From contig JAFLTC010000006.1 in the NCBI GenBank assembly GCA_022510615.1, forward strand, positions 1-64,000: a stretch of 64,000 nt of DNA, written 5' to 3'. Origin of the DNA: Lachnospiraceae bacterium. GTDB lineage: Bacteria > Bacillota > Clostridia > Lachnospirales > Lachnospiraceae. Numbering within the stretch: the stretch's first letter is position 1; each line of letters starts with the position of its first letter. The notes beneath the pieces are model-generated. The model saw only the letters and a program-made list of their open reading frames with translations, was not told where the DNA came from and did no database searches. Of this stretch, positions 17,574 through 28,088 are shown in pieces. Position numbers and translations under genes: made by a program.

Positions 17574-20500
17574 ATGAAACGAAGGATATTAGCAGCACTC
17601 TTAATTTTTTGCATGTGTATGACGGCGCCGTCATGGGGAGGCATGACTGTGATGGCGGCAGAGGAGGAACCGGATCTTATTATTGAGAACGAAGAGCAAC
17701 TCATAGCGTTTGCACAGTTCGTCAATAATGGTGACGATGACTATGCAGGCAAATATGTCAAACTGGGTGATAATATCACACTGACAAAACCATGGGAGCC
17801 GATGGGGGAATATAGTGAAGGAAAAAATGAAGAGGAAACCAAAAAGTTTTCCGGTACGTTTGACGGTGCTGGTCATACGATTACAGGATTGTCTATCACG
17901 TCCAATACTTCTTCTTCTGTCTGTGTAGGTTTGTTTGGATATGTAAACGGAGGTACGATCCAAAATCTCACTGTGAAAGGCGAAGTTACGGTTGTCGGTA
18001 AGGAGAATATCGATATCTATGTTGGAGGAATTGTGGGGCATAATCAAAATGGAACAGTAAAAAACTGCCGGAGCGAAGTCTCTGTTAAGGTCGAGAATAC
18101 CTCTGATCCACACCGTATTTATATCGGAGGAATTGTAGGGTATAATGAGGGAGGGGGAACAGTAACAGACTGCCGGAACCACGGTGATGTTGAGATTGAT
18201 GATTCGGATGGCTCTGGAAACTATGCCGGAGGAATTGTGGGGCAGGATAAGGTGGGAAGAGTAGAAAACTGCCGGAACCACGGTGATGTTAAGGGTATAG
18301 ATAATAGGACCTTTGCCGGAGGAATTGTAGGGGGAAATAATACACCAGAAGCACCCACTACTATAGAAAACTGCCAGAACGAAGGCGGTGTTACGGGTGA
18401 CCATGCCGGAGGGATTATGGGGCGAGTTTCTAACGGTTATGGGATCCCAGTAGAAGGTATCCAGGCAAAAATAGAAAACTGTTGGAACGAAGGCGATGTT
18501 ACGGGTGAACGCCGTGCCGGAGGAATTATGGTGTACAATAGCTCAGCAGAAAATGCGATTATAAAAAACTGCGGAAACAAAGGCACGGTTATGTGCGATA
18601 ATGCTAGGTACGTTGGAGAAATTCTTGGACCTTTTGGTAACGAAACAACCATAACAAACTGCTATTACCTCAATGATACAGAAAATACAGGTATTGCCGG
18701 GAAAGATGATGAAAAGGGGCAAGTAGAAGGAAAAACGGAGGACGAATTTAAATCCGGCGAAGTGACATGGCTGCTGCAGAAGGGGCAGGAAAATCAGGAT
18801 GATCTGGTCTGGGGTCAGAGGCTTACAGGGGATCCGAAGGATGATTTCCCTCGTTTAGCGTGTTTCATGGGTAAGGACGATGCGAAGTGGGTATACAGAG
18901 TTACGTTCCACCATGCAGAGGACGCGGCAGGGTATGAGGAGTATGAAACATATGCGAATCAGGGTAGTACGGTGGAACTGCTGGGGAAACCGGATCTCTC
19001 AGATGTCGAAATCCCTGATGGATACAAGGCTGTGTGGCTGGATTCCAGAGATAATCCAGAAAAGATATATGGGGAAGACACAGAGATAGAGAAAGACACA
19101 GAATTGTATCTCTTTTATAAGGAGACGTTTGGCAGCGAGGGCGGTACGATTACCACATCCTATGGAACATCAGAGACGAAGAACTTAGATGACTATATAA
19201 CATATGAAAAAAGCGGAACAGAAAAGGTCGCAGGAAACTTTACATATAAGATTACGGCTGGAAATGATGACACGTTGAAGGCGTCGGTAGAGGGCAGCAT
19301 ACTTACGATTCCTTCTACGGCAGCTTCAGGTAGCCATGAACTTACGATAGAGGCGACGGAAAACGAGTCGCCAATGGAGAACCAGCAGGAAAGAGTGACC
19401 GGTTTTAACATAGATTCCATCACCTTTACCGTGAAAGTCATCATAGATACTGACAAGGGAATCGTGGAGAAAGAAACCCAGTCCGGAAAGGGAGCGCCGA
19501 GAGCAGAACTGCCGATGGAGACGGAGGAAATGGCGGACGCTGTCTTTACGGAAAAAGAGCGGCAGGAGATTGAAGAGGGAAAGGACATCAAACTGCTGCT
19601 CACGGTAGATAACATCGAAGAAGACAAAGTATCAGCAGGGGACGCTGAAAAGATTGAAAAAGGTGCTGCCTATTATACTGTGGGACAGTATCTGGACATC
19701 GAACTGCTTAAAGTGGTAACGGACAAAGAGCAAAACAAAGAAACGTTCAACATCACCACAACCGTTACCCCGATCCGTATCACCATCCAAATACCGGAGA
19801 GCTTGAAAGGGGAGGGAGACAAGGTAAGAACCTATGCCGTTGTTCGTCTTCATAATGGAGAGGCAACTCTGTTAGAGGACTTGGACAATGACCCGGACAC
19901 CATTACCATTGAGACGAACCGGTTCTCCACCTACGCCATGGCTTATACGGAACTGACGAATGAGGACCGTGTGGCAGGGGCAGAAGAAAAGCTGCCGGGA
20001 ATTCTCGATGGTCTGACAGCGACCAACGACACGACAAAAGAAGACATGGAAAAACAGATCCATGATAAACTGGCGGAGGCGGGATATGGAGATGTCACCG
20101 TTGCGGTAGAGATTACGGAGAGAGAAGCAGCCACCACGGAAAAAGAAGGAAAGCTCAGAGGAACCGTGACAATCAAAAAAGGCGATGCCAGCGGACAAAC
20201 GATGCCGTGGGAAGCTGTCATTGGCAAAGTGAAGAAAACGCCGGTAGTGACTCCGACAGCAGCGCCAGATGAGAACTCTGACAACGATAAGTATAAAAAG
20301 GTCGGGCTGATAGCGGAACTGAAAGTGACCCAGAAGAAGAAAAAGATTCAGGCCGAGTGGGGAAAAGTGTCCGATGCCGACGGTTATCTGGTATATGTAC
20401 AGTACTGCGGCAAGAAGTTTGCGAAGAAGGCGACCAAGACCATCAAAAAATCTTCCACCACGAACGTGAACATAGCGAAAGTAGGCGGCAAGAAACTGAA

Positions 20501-20897
20501 GTTAAAGAAAAACTTCAAAGTCTATGTGGCAGCTTATAAGATAATTGGCGGCAAACGGGTGGTAATCAAGAAGACCATGACCGGACACATCGTAGGAAAG
20601 AAAAACTACAAATACACCAACGCAAAGAAGGTAAACGTTACTAAGAGCAAGTTTACATTGCAGGTCGGAAAGACCGCAAAGATTAAGGCAAAGACCGTTC
20701 ATGTGGATAAGAAAAAGAAATTGCTTCCAACGGGACACGGCAGGAAGTACCGCTATAAATCTACGAATACCAGCGTAGCGAAAGTATCGAAGAGCGGAAA
20801 AATCACAGCAGTGGGCAAGGGAGCCTGCAGCGTCTATGTATTTGCCCAGAATGGGTGTGCAAAGAAAATAAAAGTAACAGCAAAAATGAAAAAATGA
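17574..20897 (+). CDS. Giant GLUG-repeat surface protein
   Basis: 1107 aa. RBS AAAGGAG, signal peptide (about 1-28, ending VMAAEEE). About eight GLUG-type units (YxGGIVG...ENCRNHGDV) cover about residues 105-370. A beta-rich segment follows (about 430-640), then a module shared with the next gene (about 640-790; GQYLDI, YAVVRLHNGEATLLEDL, ITIETNRFSTYA), and a proline/threonine linker. The C-terminus is lysine-rich: an FN3-like domain (about 905-1005) and a Big_2-like domain (about 1015-1107). GLUG repeats occur in adhesins and IgA-protease-like proteins. No LPXTG motif, so wall attachment is unexplained. Confidence 0.85.
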   Translation: MKRRILAALLIFCMCMTAPSWGGMTVMAAEEEPDLIIENEEQLIAFAQFVNNGDDDYAGKYVKLGDNITLTKPWEPMGEYSEGKNEEETKKFSGTFDGAGHTITGLSITSNTSSSVCVGLFGYVNGGTIQNLTVKGEVTVVGKENIDIYVGGIVGHNQNGTVKNCRSEVSVKVENTSDPHRIYIGGIVGYNEGGGTVTDCRNHGDVEIDDSDGSGNYAGGIVGQDKVGRVENCRNHGDVKGIDNRTFAGGIVGGNNTPEAPTTIENCQNEGGVTGDHAGGIMGRVSNGYGIPVEGIQAKIENCWNEGDVTGERRAGGIMVYNSSAENAIIKNCGNKGTVMCDNARYVGEILGPFGNETTITNCYYLNDTENTGIAGKDDEKGQVEGKTEDEFKSGEVTWLLQKGQENQDDLVWGQRLTGDPKDDFPRLACFMGKDDAKWVYRVTFHHAEDAAGYEEYETYANQGSTVELLGKPDLSDVEIPDGYKAVWLDSRDNPEKIYGEDTEIEKDTELYLFYKETFGSEGGTITTSYGTSETKNLDDYITYEKSGTEKVAGNFTYKITAGNDDTLKASVEGSILTIPSTAASGSHELTIEATENESPMENQQERVTGFNIDSITFTVKVIIDTDKGIVEKETQSGKGAPRAELPMETEEMADAVFTEKERQEIEEGKDIKLLLTVDNIEEDKVSAGDAEKIEKGAAYYTVGQYLDIELLKVVTDKEQNKETFNITTTVTPIRITIQIPESLKGEGDKVRTYAVVRLHNGEATLLEDLDNDPDTITIETNRFSTYAMAYTELTNEDRVAGAEEKLPGILDGLTATNDTTKEDMEKQIHDKLAEAGYGDVTVAVEITEREAATTEKEGKLRGTVTIKKGDASGQTMPWEAVIGKVKKTPVVTPTAAPDENSDNDKYKKVGLIAELKVTQKKKKIQAEWGKVSDADGYLVYVQYCGKKFAKKATKTIKKSSTTNVNIAKVGGKKLKLKKNFKVYVAAYKIIGGKRVVIKKTMTGHIVGKKNYKYTNAKKVNVTKSKFTLQVGKTAKIKAKTVHVDKKKKLLPTGHGRKYRYKSTNTSVAKVSKSGKITAVGKGACSVYVFAQNGCAKKIKVTAKMKK
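17920..18690 (+). repeat. About eight tandem GLUG-motif repeats
   Basis: Repeated GCCGGAGGAATTGT...GAAAACTGCC-type segments encode GGIVG...NC..EGDV. Some neighbouring units are close at DNA level (GAACCACGGTGATGTT appears twice), suggesting fairly recent unit duplication. Confidence 0.8.
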
Positions 20898-20956
20898 GTT
20901 CGGAATCTTACTTTTTTGCAAGGAATAGGCGATTTGAGAAAGGCAAATAATCGGTT

Positions 20957-22123
20957 ATGGAAAATTTCAATAGACTTTCAAGATATAAGAGGATGGGGAA
21001 AAGGATACTGTCGGTGTTTATGATATTTTGCATGGGGCTATCCCTGCTGCCACAGGGAACGGTAACCTTTGCTGCGGAAACAGAAGATGTAATGCCGCTC
21101 AATGAGACTCATGACGGTTATATTCCGTGGTCAGGGAGTGGTCTGCCGACAGCTCCGGGGAATTATTATCTGTCAGATGATATAAAAATTGATGCTGACA
21201 ATGCAGCTGGAAAATATGATTGGAAACCGGAGGGGAATATTACTCTCTGCCTTCATGGGCATACAATAACCTGCAATGCATTTATAAATATGATGAGTGG
21301 TAATGTTACGATTGATGATTGTGGTGACGAGGAAGGCGGCATAGTGTTTAAAAAAACTGGTAATTCCTCGGGCTACTCTGCGATTCAGATTGGTTATAGT
21401 GGAGCAGTTCACCTGACGATAAACGGAGGTAAATTTGAGCGAAATGATGATAGGCGTAGTACAATAGGAGTATATAATGGTTCCACTTTAACGATAAATG
21501 GAGGCAGCTTTACGCACAGTAAAGGGTATGCCATCGAGTTAAATATTTTTGATACAACACTGGAACTGTCTGGTTCGCCTGTTATGGATGGCGGCTCAGG
21601 AGATATTTTGGATGCAACAGGTTATGGTGCTGAACAAGGGCATATTAATGTTGTGGGTAAGTTGTCAGGGAAATACTCTCTATGTATCGCTGACTTAGCT
21701 TATCAGTTGGGATATTTACAGGAATATCCATTCACAAGCAGCCCAGATACCAGTTTTAATAATTTAGAAAACTTTGAAGTATTTGATGTAGATACGGATA
21801 ACGGTTTATTCGCTACTAAAGCTATAGAGGACAAAGGTTATGCCACTCGTAAAAATTTAAACAGCGGACAGCTTGAGGTCATTGAACCGTACTGTACAGT
21901 GACCTATGATTATCAGGGGGCAGATGGTGGTGATGACATAAAATATTACTATTATAGTGAAAATGAGACTTATTATGTTCTGCCAACCCCTACGAGAACA
22001 GGTCACGACTTTGAGGGGTGGTGGTATACAGATGCAGATGGCGGTACCCAGGTCAAGAGTGGCGATCGAGTAGAACCCGAAGAACCCAAAGAGGCTCGCA
22101 AGCGCACCATCTACGCACATTAG
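20957..22123 (+). CDS. InlB B-repeat surface protein, N-terminal part (ends at amber stop)
   Basis: 388 aa. Signal peptide (about 1-38; GKRILSVFMIFCMGLSLL, ending TFAAE). A beta-helix-like region follows (about 60-300) with repeated short strands and NGG turns (LTINGGKFERND, LTINGGSFTHS), then a first InlB B-repeat (CTVTYDYQG...DFEGWWYTD). The frame stops at TAG 22121-22123 but continues in the same frame through the next ORF. The stop sits where the other repeats have Trp in YAKWT, so the ancestral gene was about 1415 aa (20957-25204). No strong RBS lies next to the ATG (AAAGG is about 14 bp upstream). Either a pseudogene, a recent nonsense mutation, or a sequence error. Confidence 0.8.
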   Translation: MENFNRLSRYKRMGKRILSVFMIFCMGLSLLPQGTVTFAAETEDVMPLNETHDGYIPWSGSGLPTAPGNYYLSDDIKIDADNAAGKYDWKPEGNITLCLHGHTITCNAFINMMSGNVTIDDCGDEEGGIVFKKTGNSSGYSAIQIGYSGAVHLTINGGKFERNDDRRSTIGVYNGSTLTINGGSFTHSKGYAIELNIFDTTLELSGSPVMDGGSGDILDATGYGAEQGHINVVGKLSGKYSLCIADLAYQLGYLQEYPFTSSPDTSFNNLENFEVFDVDTDNGLFATKAIEDKGYATRKNLNSGQLEVIEPYCTVTYDYQGADGGDDIKYYYYSENETYYVLPTPTRTGHDFEGWWYTDADGGTQVKSGDRVEPEEPKEARKRTIYAH

Positions 22124-22168
22124 AAAGCCTATACCTATGACATTACATATCAGGATGAGGGGGATGAT

Positions 22169-25100
22169 GTGGAGTTTAGTGGGGAGAATAAAGAGGAACT
22201 TCCTAAGACTCATACCTATGGAATAGAGACTGAATTGAAAGATGCTTTTAAAACAGGATGCACGTTTGGGGGCTGGTATACGACGAGCGATTGTAAGAGC
22301 GGGAGCGGTCCGGTGAACATCCTTGCGGCAGGTGCGTATACGGAAAAGGATGAAAAAATCGTTCTGTATGCGAAATGGACCCCTAACACCTATTCCGTCA
22401 CATATACGGAAAACGGAGGAACGATAGCCGATAAAGAAAAGTATACAAGCTATACATATGGAGAAGGATTAACTCTGCCGAAACCGACCAAAACAGGCTA
22501 TACCTTTGGCGGCTGGTATACCGATTCTGCTTGTGACGGTGAACCAGTTACAAGTATAACGAAAACGGATACAGGAGAAAAAACCTATTATGCAAAATGG
22601 ACAGTTAACACTTATGAAATTACATATAAAGATCAGGGGAATGTGGGCTTCAGTGGGACGCATGAAGGGACACCTCCTTCCCGTCATACCTATGGAAAAG
22701 ATACCGAATTAGGAACAGCTTCCAAAACAGGATACGAGTTTGGGGGCTGGTATACGACGAGCGATTGTGGGGGAAATCCGGTGACAAGACTTCTGGCAGA
22801 TTCGTATACGGAAGAGATTATTTTGTATGCGAAATGGACAGCTAATACCTATGAAGTGACCTATGTGTATGAGGGAGCAACCGGAGGCAATGACAAGACA
22901 GGCAAGGAAGTCACCTATGGAGAAGCCTATGGCGACCTGCCGGAGCCTGTGAAAACAGACTATGTGTTTGCAGGATGGCACACGGAGCCAGACGGGAAAG
23001 GGCAGAATGTGGAGAGCACTACAAATGTCACCATTGCGGATGACCACAAGCTCTACGCATATTGGACAGATGAGCTCTACACCGTGACTTATGATTATCA
23101 GGGAGCAACCGGAGAAGATACAGTGAAGAGCAAGTCCGTTGCCTATGGAAGCACCTATGGCGACCTGCCGGAACCGACAAGGAAAGGTTATGAGTTTGCA
23201 GGATGGTATACGGCGGCAGAGAACGGGGAGAGAGTTACATCAGGTACCGATGTCTTGCTCAAGAAAGACCATACTCTTTATGCCAGATGGGAGGATCATA
23301 CAGCACCTGTTATCGGAACTCTAAAATATAATTATGAGCCGAAATTTTTTCTGGATTGGCTCATCGGTAAGGACAGCCTTGTTATAACAGTTCCTGTCAC
23401 GGAGGAGGGAAGTGGTGCTGACAAGATTACCTATGTTGTCACGAAAACCGGGGAATCCCCACAGGAAGAGGAAGAGGCTACCATCCAAAATAACAAGGCG
23501 ACGATTACCGTCAATGCAGATTTCAAGGGAACGATAAAAATCGACTGTGTGGATAATGCAGGCAACGCCGCAACCAGTGTGATGGTAGGTCCAACCGGTA
23601 ATGGTTTGATCGTGGAGGACAAGGCACCTGCTATCAGCTTTGAAATGAAGGGTGGTACGCTTAGAGAAGATGGCTGTTATGGTTCTGCACCTGCTGTGGA
23701 GGTCACGGTGGCCGATGATATCGTATTGGCAGATACGAATGAAAATGCTGTTTCCAGTGGGCTTGCGTCCATCACTTATCGGATTGACAACGACAATGAA
23801 AGCGGCACAGAGCAGACAGTTACAGGAGATTTTACTCAGGGAATCGTAACACAGCACAGCTTTACGATCTCTCCAGAGGAAATTCCGATAGGTATCAGCA
23901 CCATAACCGTAATCGTGGAAGATAATGCCGGAAATATAAGTGAGGAAAAGCTGCTCGTAAAGATACGGGGAAATGTGGAAGTGAAGGCTGAGTCTGGAGA
24001 AAATGCTCCCAAAGTGAATCTGCCGATGGGAGAAGAAGAACTGGAAGACGCTGTCCTTACGGAACAGGAACGTAGGGAGCTGGAAGAGGGAAAGGGCATC
24101 AAAATTTCTCTCATCGTGAAGGACATTAGCAGCACTGTTTCGGCAGAGGAAGTTCAGGAGATAGAAAAAGGAGCTTCCAATTATACGGTAGGACAGTATT
24201 TAGACATTAGCATGATGAAAACAGTAACGGTAAATGGTGTCGCAGGAGAACCGTCTCCGATTCACAACATAAGCAAGCCGATCCGTGTTGTCATTGACAT
24301 ACCGCTGGAACTGAAAGGGGAGAAACATCGGGATTATGCCGTAGTGCGCCTGCATGAAGGCCAGACAACCATTCTAGAAGATATGGAGAACCCGGATGAT
24401 CCGGATACCATTACCATTGAGACAGACCGTTTTTCAACCTATGCTATTGTCTATGCTGAGATCACGGGCGGAGAACTGAATCCGTCCCCAAGCACATCTC
24501 CGGAGCCGACTCCAAGTGCACCGGCAAAGCCGACCCCGAGTACATCGCCGAAATTGACACCAAGTGCAACACCGCCCGCAGCTATAATTCCGAAAAAAGA
24601 GCAGGAGAAAAATAGTATTACTATGATGGCAGGGCTCAAAGTGTCCCAAACAGGTAAGAAGATTTCCGTCAAATGGGGTAGGGTTGGAGAAGCTGATGGC
24701 TATCAGGTATATGTCCAGTATTGTGGCAAAAAGTTTACTTCCAAGCCGGCAAAGACTGTGAAAGGTGCTTCGGTTACCAAATCCACAGTAACAAAAATAA
24801 ATAGTAAAAAGTTGAACTTAATGAAAAACTATAAAGTATATATTGCTGCTTATAAAACAGTAACGGGTAAAAAGGCAGTACTGGGAAAAACCTTGATCGG
24901 TCACATCGTAGGAAAGAATAACAAAGCATACACCAATGTAAAGCAGGTCAAGTTGGCGAAAAGTAAGTTCACCATCAAAGCAGGAAAGTCTGTTAGGATT
25001 AAGGCAAAGACAGTACTTGTGGATAAGACCAAGAAACAGCTTACGGATGCACATGCGAAGGAGCTACGCTACAAATCTACAGATACCAGCGTGGTTACAG

Positions 25101-25204
25101 TGTCAGCCAGTGGCAAAGTAACCGCCAAGGGTAAGGGAACCTGTATTGTCTATGTATATGCCAGAAATGGGTATGCGAAAAAAGTGACAGTGAAGGTGAA
25201 ATAG
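22169..25204 (+). CDS. InlB B-repeat surface protein, C-terminal part (same frame after amber stop)
   Basis: 1011 aa from a GTG with a weak GAGGGGG upstream, but with no signal peptide, so a separate exported protein is unlikely. Five InlB/Listeria-Bacteroides B-repeats (about 1-370) each end GYxFGGWYT...LYAKWT. An Ig-like region follows (about 375-620). Next comes the module shared with the preceding gene (about 620-770: ELEDAVLTEQERRELEEGKG, YAVVRLHEGQTTILEDM), and a Pro/Ser/Thr linker (about 770-810; repeated PTPS). The C-terminus is an FN3-like plus Big_2-like lysine-rich region (about 815-1011). The upstream part of the protein lies in 20957-22123. Confidence 0.8.
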   Translation: MEFSGENKEELPKTHTYGIETELKDAFKTGCTFGGWYTTSDCKSGSGPVNILAAGAYTEKDEKIVLYAKWTPNTYSVTYTENGGTIADKEKYTSYTYGEGLTLPKPTKTGYTFGGWYTDSACDGEPVTSITKTDTGEKTYYAKWTVNTYEITYKDQGNVGFSGTHEGTPPSRHTYGKDTELGTASKTGYEFGGWYTTSDCGGNPVTRLLADSYTEEIILYAKWTANTYEVTYVYEGATGGNDKTGKEVTYGEAYGDLPEPVKTDYVFAGWHTEPDGKGQNVESTTNVTIADDHKLYAYWTDELYTVTYDYQGATGEDTVKSKSVAYGSTYGDLPEPTRKGYEFAGWYTAAENGERVTSGTDVLLKKDHTLYARWEDHTAPVIGTLKYNYEPKFFLDWLIGKDSLVITVPVTEEGSGADKITYVVTKTGESPQEEEEATIQNNKATITVNADFKGTIKIDCVDNAGNAATSVMVGPTGNGLIVEDKAPAISFEMKGGTLREDGCYGSAPAVEVTVADDIVLADTNENAVSSGLASITYRIDNDNESGTEQTVTGDFTQGIVTQHSFTISPEEIPIGISTITVIVEDNAGNISEEKLLVKIRGNVEVKAESGENAPKVNLPMGEEELEDAVLTEQERRELEEGKGIKISLIVKDISSTVSAEEVQEIEKGASNYTVGQYLDISMMKTVTVNGVAGEPSPIHNISKPIRVVIDIPLELKGEKHRDYAVVRLHEGQTTILEDMENPDDPDTITIETDRFSTYAIVYAEITGGELNPSPSTSPEPTPSAPAKPTPSTSPKLTPSATPPAAIIPKKEQEKNSITMMAGLKVSQTGKKISVKWGRVGEADGYQVYVQYCGKKFTSKPAKTVKGASVTKSTVTKINSKKLNLMKNYKVYIAAYKTVTGKKAVLGKTLIGHIVGKNNKAYTNVKQVKLAKSKFTIKAGKSVRIKAKTVLVDKTKKQLTDAHAKELRYKSTDTSVVTVSASGKVTAKGKGTCIVYVYARNGYAKKVTVKVK

Positions 25205-25268
25205 AAATCGTTAGACGAGGATCAAAATAGCTGCCAGGGTAAAATTTTTGTAGGAAAATAGAAAAAGA

Positions 25269-25336
25269 AGAAAGCACCAACTTTGTGTTATGATTTAATT
25301 GATGAAAAAAATCTACATGAAGGAAGGTGCTTTCTA
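25269..25336. repeat. Inverted repeat upstream of galE
   Basis: AGAAAGCACC and GGTGCTTTCT arms separated by about 46 bp of A/T-rich sequence. Directly after it is a 34-codon ORF (ATG 25336, stop 25440, AAGGAAGG upstream) that abuts galE. Could be a leftover of a mobile element or a leader structure; no transposase sequence is recognised. Confidence 0.45.
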
Positions 25337-25369
25337 TGAATAGCAGCATTAAAAAATCATACATGGGGA

Positions 25370-25397
25370 TTGTAAAAACAGAAAAATGTGATATAGT
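25370..25397 (+). promoter_or_regulatory. Candidate galE promoter
   Basis: TTGTAA, 16-bp spacer, TATAGT, about 45 bp before the galE start. Confidence 0.45.
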
Positions 25398-25443
25398 AAA
25401 GACAGCAAAGAAGGAAAAAAGCGTGTACAAATGGAGGTAAAGC

Positions 25444-26448
25444 ATGAAAATATTAGTGACCGGGGGAACCGGCTATATCGGCTCCCATACCTGTGTGGAG
25501 TTATTAAATCGGGGGTATGAGGTTGTTGTATTTGACAACCTGTACAATTCCAAAATTGATGTGGTGGACAAAATAAAGAAAATTACGGGAAAGGAAATTA
25601 CCTTTTACAAAGCGGATATGCGGGACAAAGAAAGTATGCGTCCGGTTTTTGAGGAGCATACCTTTGATGCCGTCATTCATTTTGCCGGCCTGAAGGCAGT
25701 GGGGGAGTCCGTGGAAAAACCGCTTTTGTATTATCAGAATAACATTACCGGAACTCTGAATCTGTGTGAGCTGATGAATGAATATCAGTGCAAGAAAATT
25801 ATTTTCAGTTCCTCGGCAACGGTATACGGCTCGCCGAAAACCGTACCGATTACAGAGGATTTCCCTCTCAGTACAACAAATCCCTATGGAAGCACAAAGC
25901 TAATGCTTGAGGGTATTCTTTCGGATTTTTGTGTGCCGGATGAGGAGTGGAGCGTCGTTCTTTTGCGCTATTTCAATCCGATAGGAGCCCATGAAAGCGG
26001 TTTATTAGGAGAGAGTCCGAATGGTATCCCAAACAATCTGATGCCGTATATTATGCAAGTGGCGGTAGGTAAGCTGCCGGAGCTGGGAGTGTTTGGAAAC
26101 GATTATGATACACCGGATGGAACGGGTGTCCGGGATTATATTCATGTGGTGGATTTGGCAAAGGGACATGTTAATGCCGTGCAGAAGGTAACAGGGACTA
26201 CGGGAGTGAATATTTACAATCTGGGAACCGGAAACGGTTATAGTGTATTGGATATAGTAAAGGCCTTTGAAGAGGCAAACGGAGTGAAAATTCCATATTC
26301 CATCAAGCCACGCCGTGCCGGGGATATTGCAGAATGCTACGCCAATCCCAAGAAGGCAAAAGAGGAACTGGGCTGGGAAGCTCAGTATGATTTGCGGAGG
26401 ATGTGTGAGGATTCCTGGCGTTTTGCGAAAATGAATCAGGGGCAGTAA
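25444..26448 (+). CDS. galE: UDP-glucose 4-epimerase
   Basis: 334 aa; interconverts UDP-glucose and UDP-galactose for galactose use and surface polysaccharides. Extended-SDR features: NAD-binding [10 protein letters not shown] at the N-terminus, [12 protein letters not shown], the SSSATVYG active-site Ser, the NPYGSTK Tyr-Lys pair and the RYFNPIGAH segment. RBS ATGGAGGT. 31 bp upstream of the FGGY kinase, probably cotranscribed. Confidence 0.96.
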   Translation: MKILVTGGTGYIGSHTCVELLNRGYEVVVFDNLYNSKIDVVDKIKKITGKEITFYKADMRDKESMRPVFEEHTFDAVIHFAGLKAVGESVEKPLLYYQNNITGTLNLCELMNEYQCKKIIFSSSATVYGSPKTVPITEDFPLSTTNPYGSTKLMLEGILSDFCVPDEEWSVVLLRYFNPIGAHESGLLGESPNGIPNNLMPYIMQVAVGKLPELGVFGNDYDTPDGTGVRDYIHVVDLAKGHVNAVQKVTGTTGVNIYNLGTGNGYSVLDIVKAFEEANGVKIPYSIKPRRAGDIAECYANPKKAKEELGWEAQYDLRRMCEDSWRFAKMNQGQ

Positions 26449-26479
26449 AAGAACAAAAAGGAAACAGGAGGATAGGAAG

Positions 26480-28084
26480 ATGGCTATAAATAGCAATGCG
26501 AAGGATGTAATCTGTCAGGGAAAGGCAATTTTGGGAATTGAGTTTGGCTCCACCAGAATTAAAGCAGTTTTGATTGGGGAAAACCATGAGCCAATTGCCT
26601 CCGGCAGCCACGAATGGGAAAATCAGTTGATAGACAATATCTGGACCTACAGTATTGATGATATCTGGGCGGGGCTGCAGGACAGTTACCGGAAAATGTG
26701 TGAGGAAGTCAAGGAAAAATATGATACAGAAATAACAACTCTTGCGGCCATTGGTTTTAGTGCGATGATGCACGGTTATATGGCATTTGGTGCAGATGAT
26801 GAGATTCTTGTTCCGTTCCGTACATGGAGAAACTCCATTACCGAGGAAGCATCCGAAGCGCTGACAAAGCTTTTCAATTATAATATTCCTCAGCGCTGGA
26901 GCATTGCTCATTTGTATCAGGCGATATTAAATGGTGAAGAGCATGTGAAGGAGATTTGTTTCCAGACAACACTGGCTGGCTATATTCATTGGACGCTGAC
27001 CGGAAAGAAAGTGCTTGGTGTGGGAGAGGCTTCCGGTATGTTCCCGATTGATATTGCTACAGGAAAATTTAATCAGAGCATGGTGGAGAAATTTGACGCA
27101 GCCATTGCGGATAAGAAATATCCATGGAAGCTGTCAGACATATTCCCTGAGGTACTTTCCGCAGGAGAAAATGCGGGAAGTCTGACAGAGGAGGGTGTGA
27201 AGCTCTTAGACCCATCCGGAACATTGCAGGCAGGCATACCGCTTTGTCCGCCGGAGGGAGATGCCGGAACCGGTATGGTGGCTACAAACAGTGTAGAAAG
27301 AAGAACGGGAAATGTATCGGCGGGAACCTCGGTATTTTCCATGGTAGTGCTGGAAAAGGAACTGAGTAAAGTGTATCCGGAGCTGGATTTGGTGACAACA
27401 CCTTCCGGCGATTTGGTGGCAATGGTACACTGTAATAACTGTACCTCCGATTTGAATGCCTGGGTCAACATTTTCAAAGAATTTGCAGAGGCCTTTGGCA
27501 TGGATGTGGATATGAATAAACTCTTTGGCACATTATACAAAAAGGCAATGGAAGGGGATGTAAACGGAGGCAACCTTCTTTCCTATAACTATATTTCAGG
27601 AGAAAATATCACCGGTATGGAGGAGGGGCGTCCGCTGTTTGTGCGAACGCCTAACAGTAAGTTTACTCTGGCAAACTTTATGCGTGTCAATCTATATACG
27701 GCACTTGGCGCCCTGAAGATGGGTATGGATATCCTCTTAAAGGAAGAGGGCGTAAAGGTAGATAAATTACTGGGACACGGAGGTCTGTTTAAGACAAAGG
27801 GCGTGGGGCAGCAGATACTGGCAGATGCCATGAATACACCGATTTCCGTTATGGAAACGGCAGGAGAAGGCGGTGCATGGGGAATTGCGGTGCTGGCAGC
27901 CTATATGAGTAAAAAGGCAGGAGGAGAATCCCTTGGGGATTATCTGGGAAAAAAAGTATTTGCCGATCAGGAGGGAAGCGAGCTTGCTCCGAATCCGGAA
28001 GGGGTAAAGGGCTTTGATGAATTTATAAAAATCTACAAAGAGGGACTGCCGATTGAGCGGGCAGCAGTGGATTCTATGAAATAG
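26480..28084 (+). CDS. FGGY-family carbohydrate kinase (ribulokinase-like)
   Basis: 534 aa; RBS ACAGGAGG. The N-terminal actin-like domain begins with [15 protein letters not shown] and has [13 protein letters not shown]. The C-terminal domain has the ATP-site Gly motifs [12 protein letters not shown] and [14 protein letters not shown] plus the typical AGEGGAWG. The length fits L-ribulokinase or xylulokinase. The insertion pattern and MHGYMAF resemble the clostridial L-ribulokinase-like branch, but the substrate cannot be fixed from sequence alone. It would pair functionally with the GH51 arabinofuranosidase. Confidence 0.87.
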   Translation: MAINSNAKDVICQGKAILGIEFGSTRIKAVLIGENHEPIASGSHEWENQLIDNIWTYSIDDIWAGLQDSYRKMCEEVKEKYDTEITTLAAIGFSAMMHGYMAFGADDEILVPFRTWRNSITEEASEALTKLFNYNIPQRWSIAHLYQAILNGEEHVKEICFQTTLAGYIHWTLTGKKVLGVGEASGMFPIDIATGKFNQSMVEKFDAAIADKKYPWKLSDIFPEVLSAGENAGSLTEEGVKLLDPSGTLQAGIPLCPPEGDAGTGMVATNSVERRTGNVSAGTSVFSMVVLEKELSKVYPELDLVTTPSGDLVAMVHCNNCTSDLNAWVNIFKEFAEAFGMDVDMNKLFGTLYKKAMEGDVNGGNLLSYNYISGENITGMEEGRPLFVRTPNSKFTLANFMRVNLYTALGALKMGMDILLKEEGVKVDKLLGHGGLFKTKGVGQQILADAMNTPISVMETAGEGGAWGIAVLAAYMSKKAGGESLGDYLGKKVFADQEGSELAPNPEGVKGFDEFIKIYKEGLPIERAAVDSMK

Positions 28085-28088
28085 CGCC

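Noticed and set aside
22119-22123. TAG read as pyrrolysine or another recoded codon
   Set aside because: No pylT-like tRNA or Pyl machinery in the window, and the position is a conserved Trp in all other repeats; a nonsense change is simpler.
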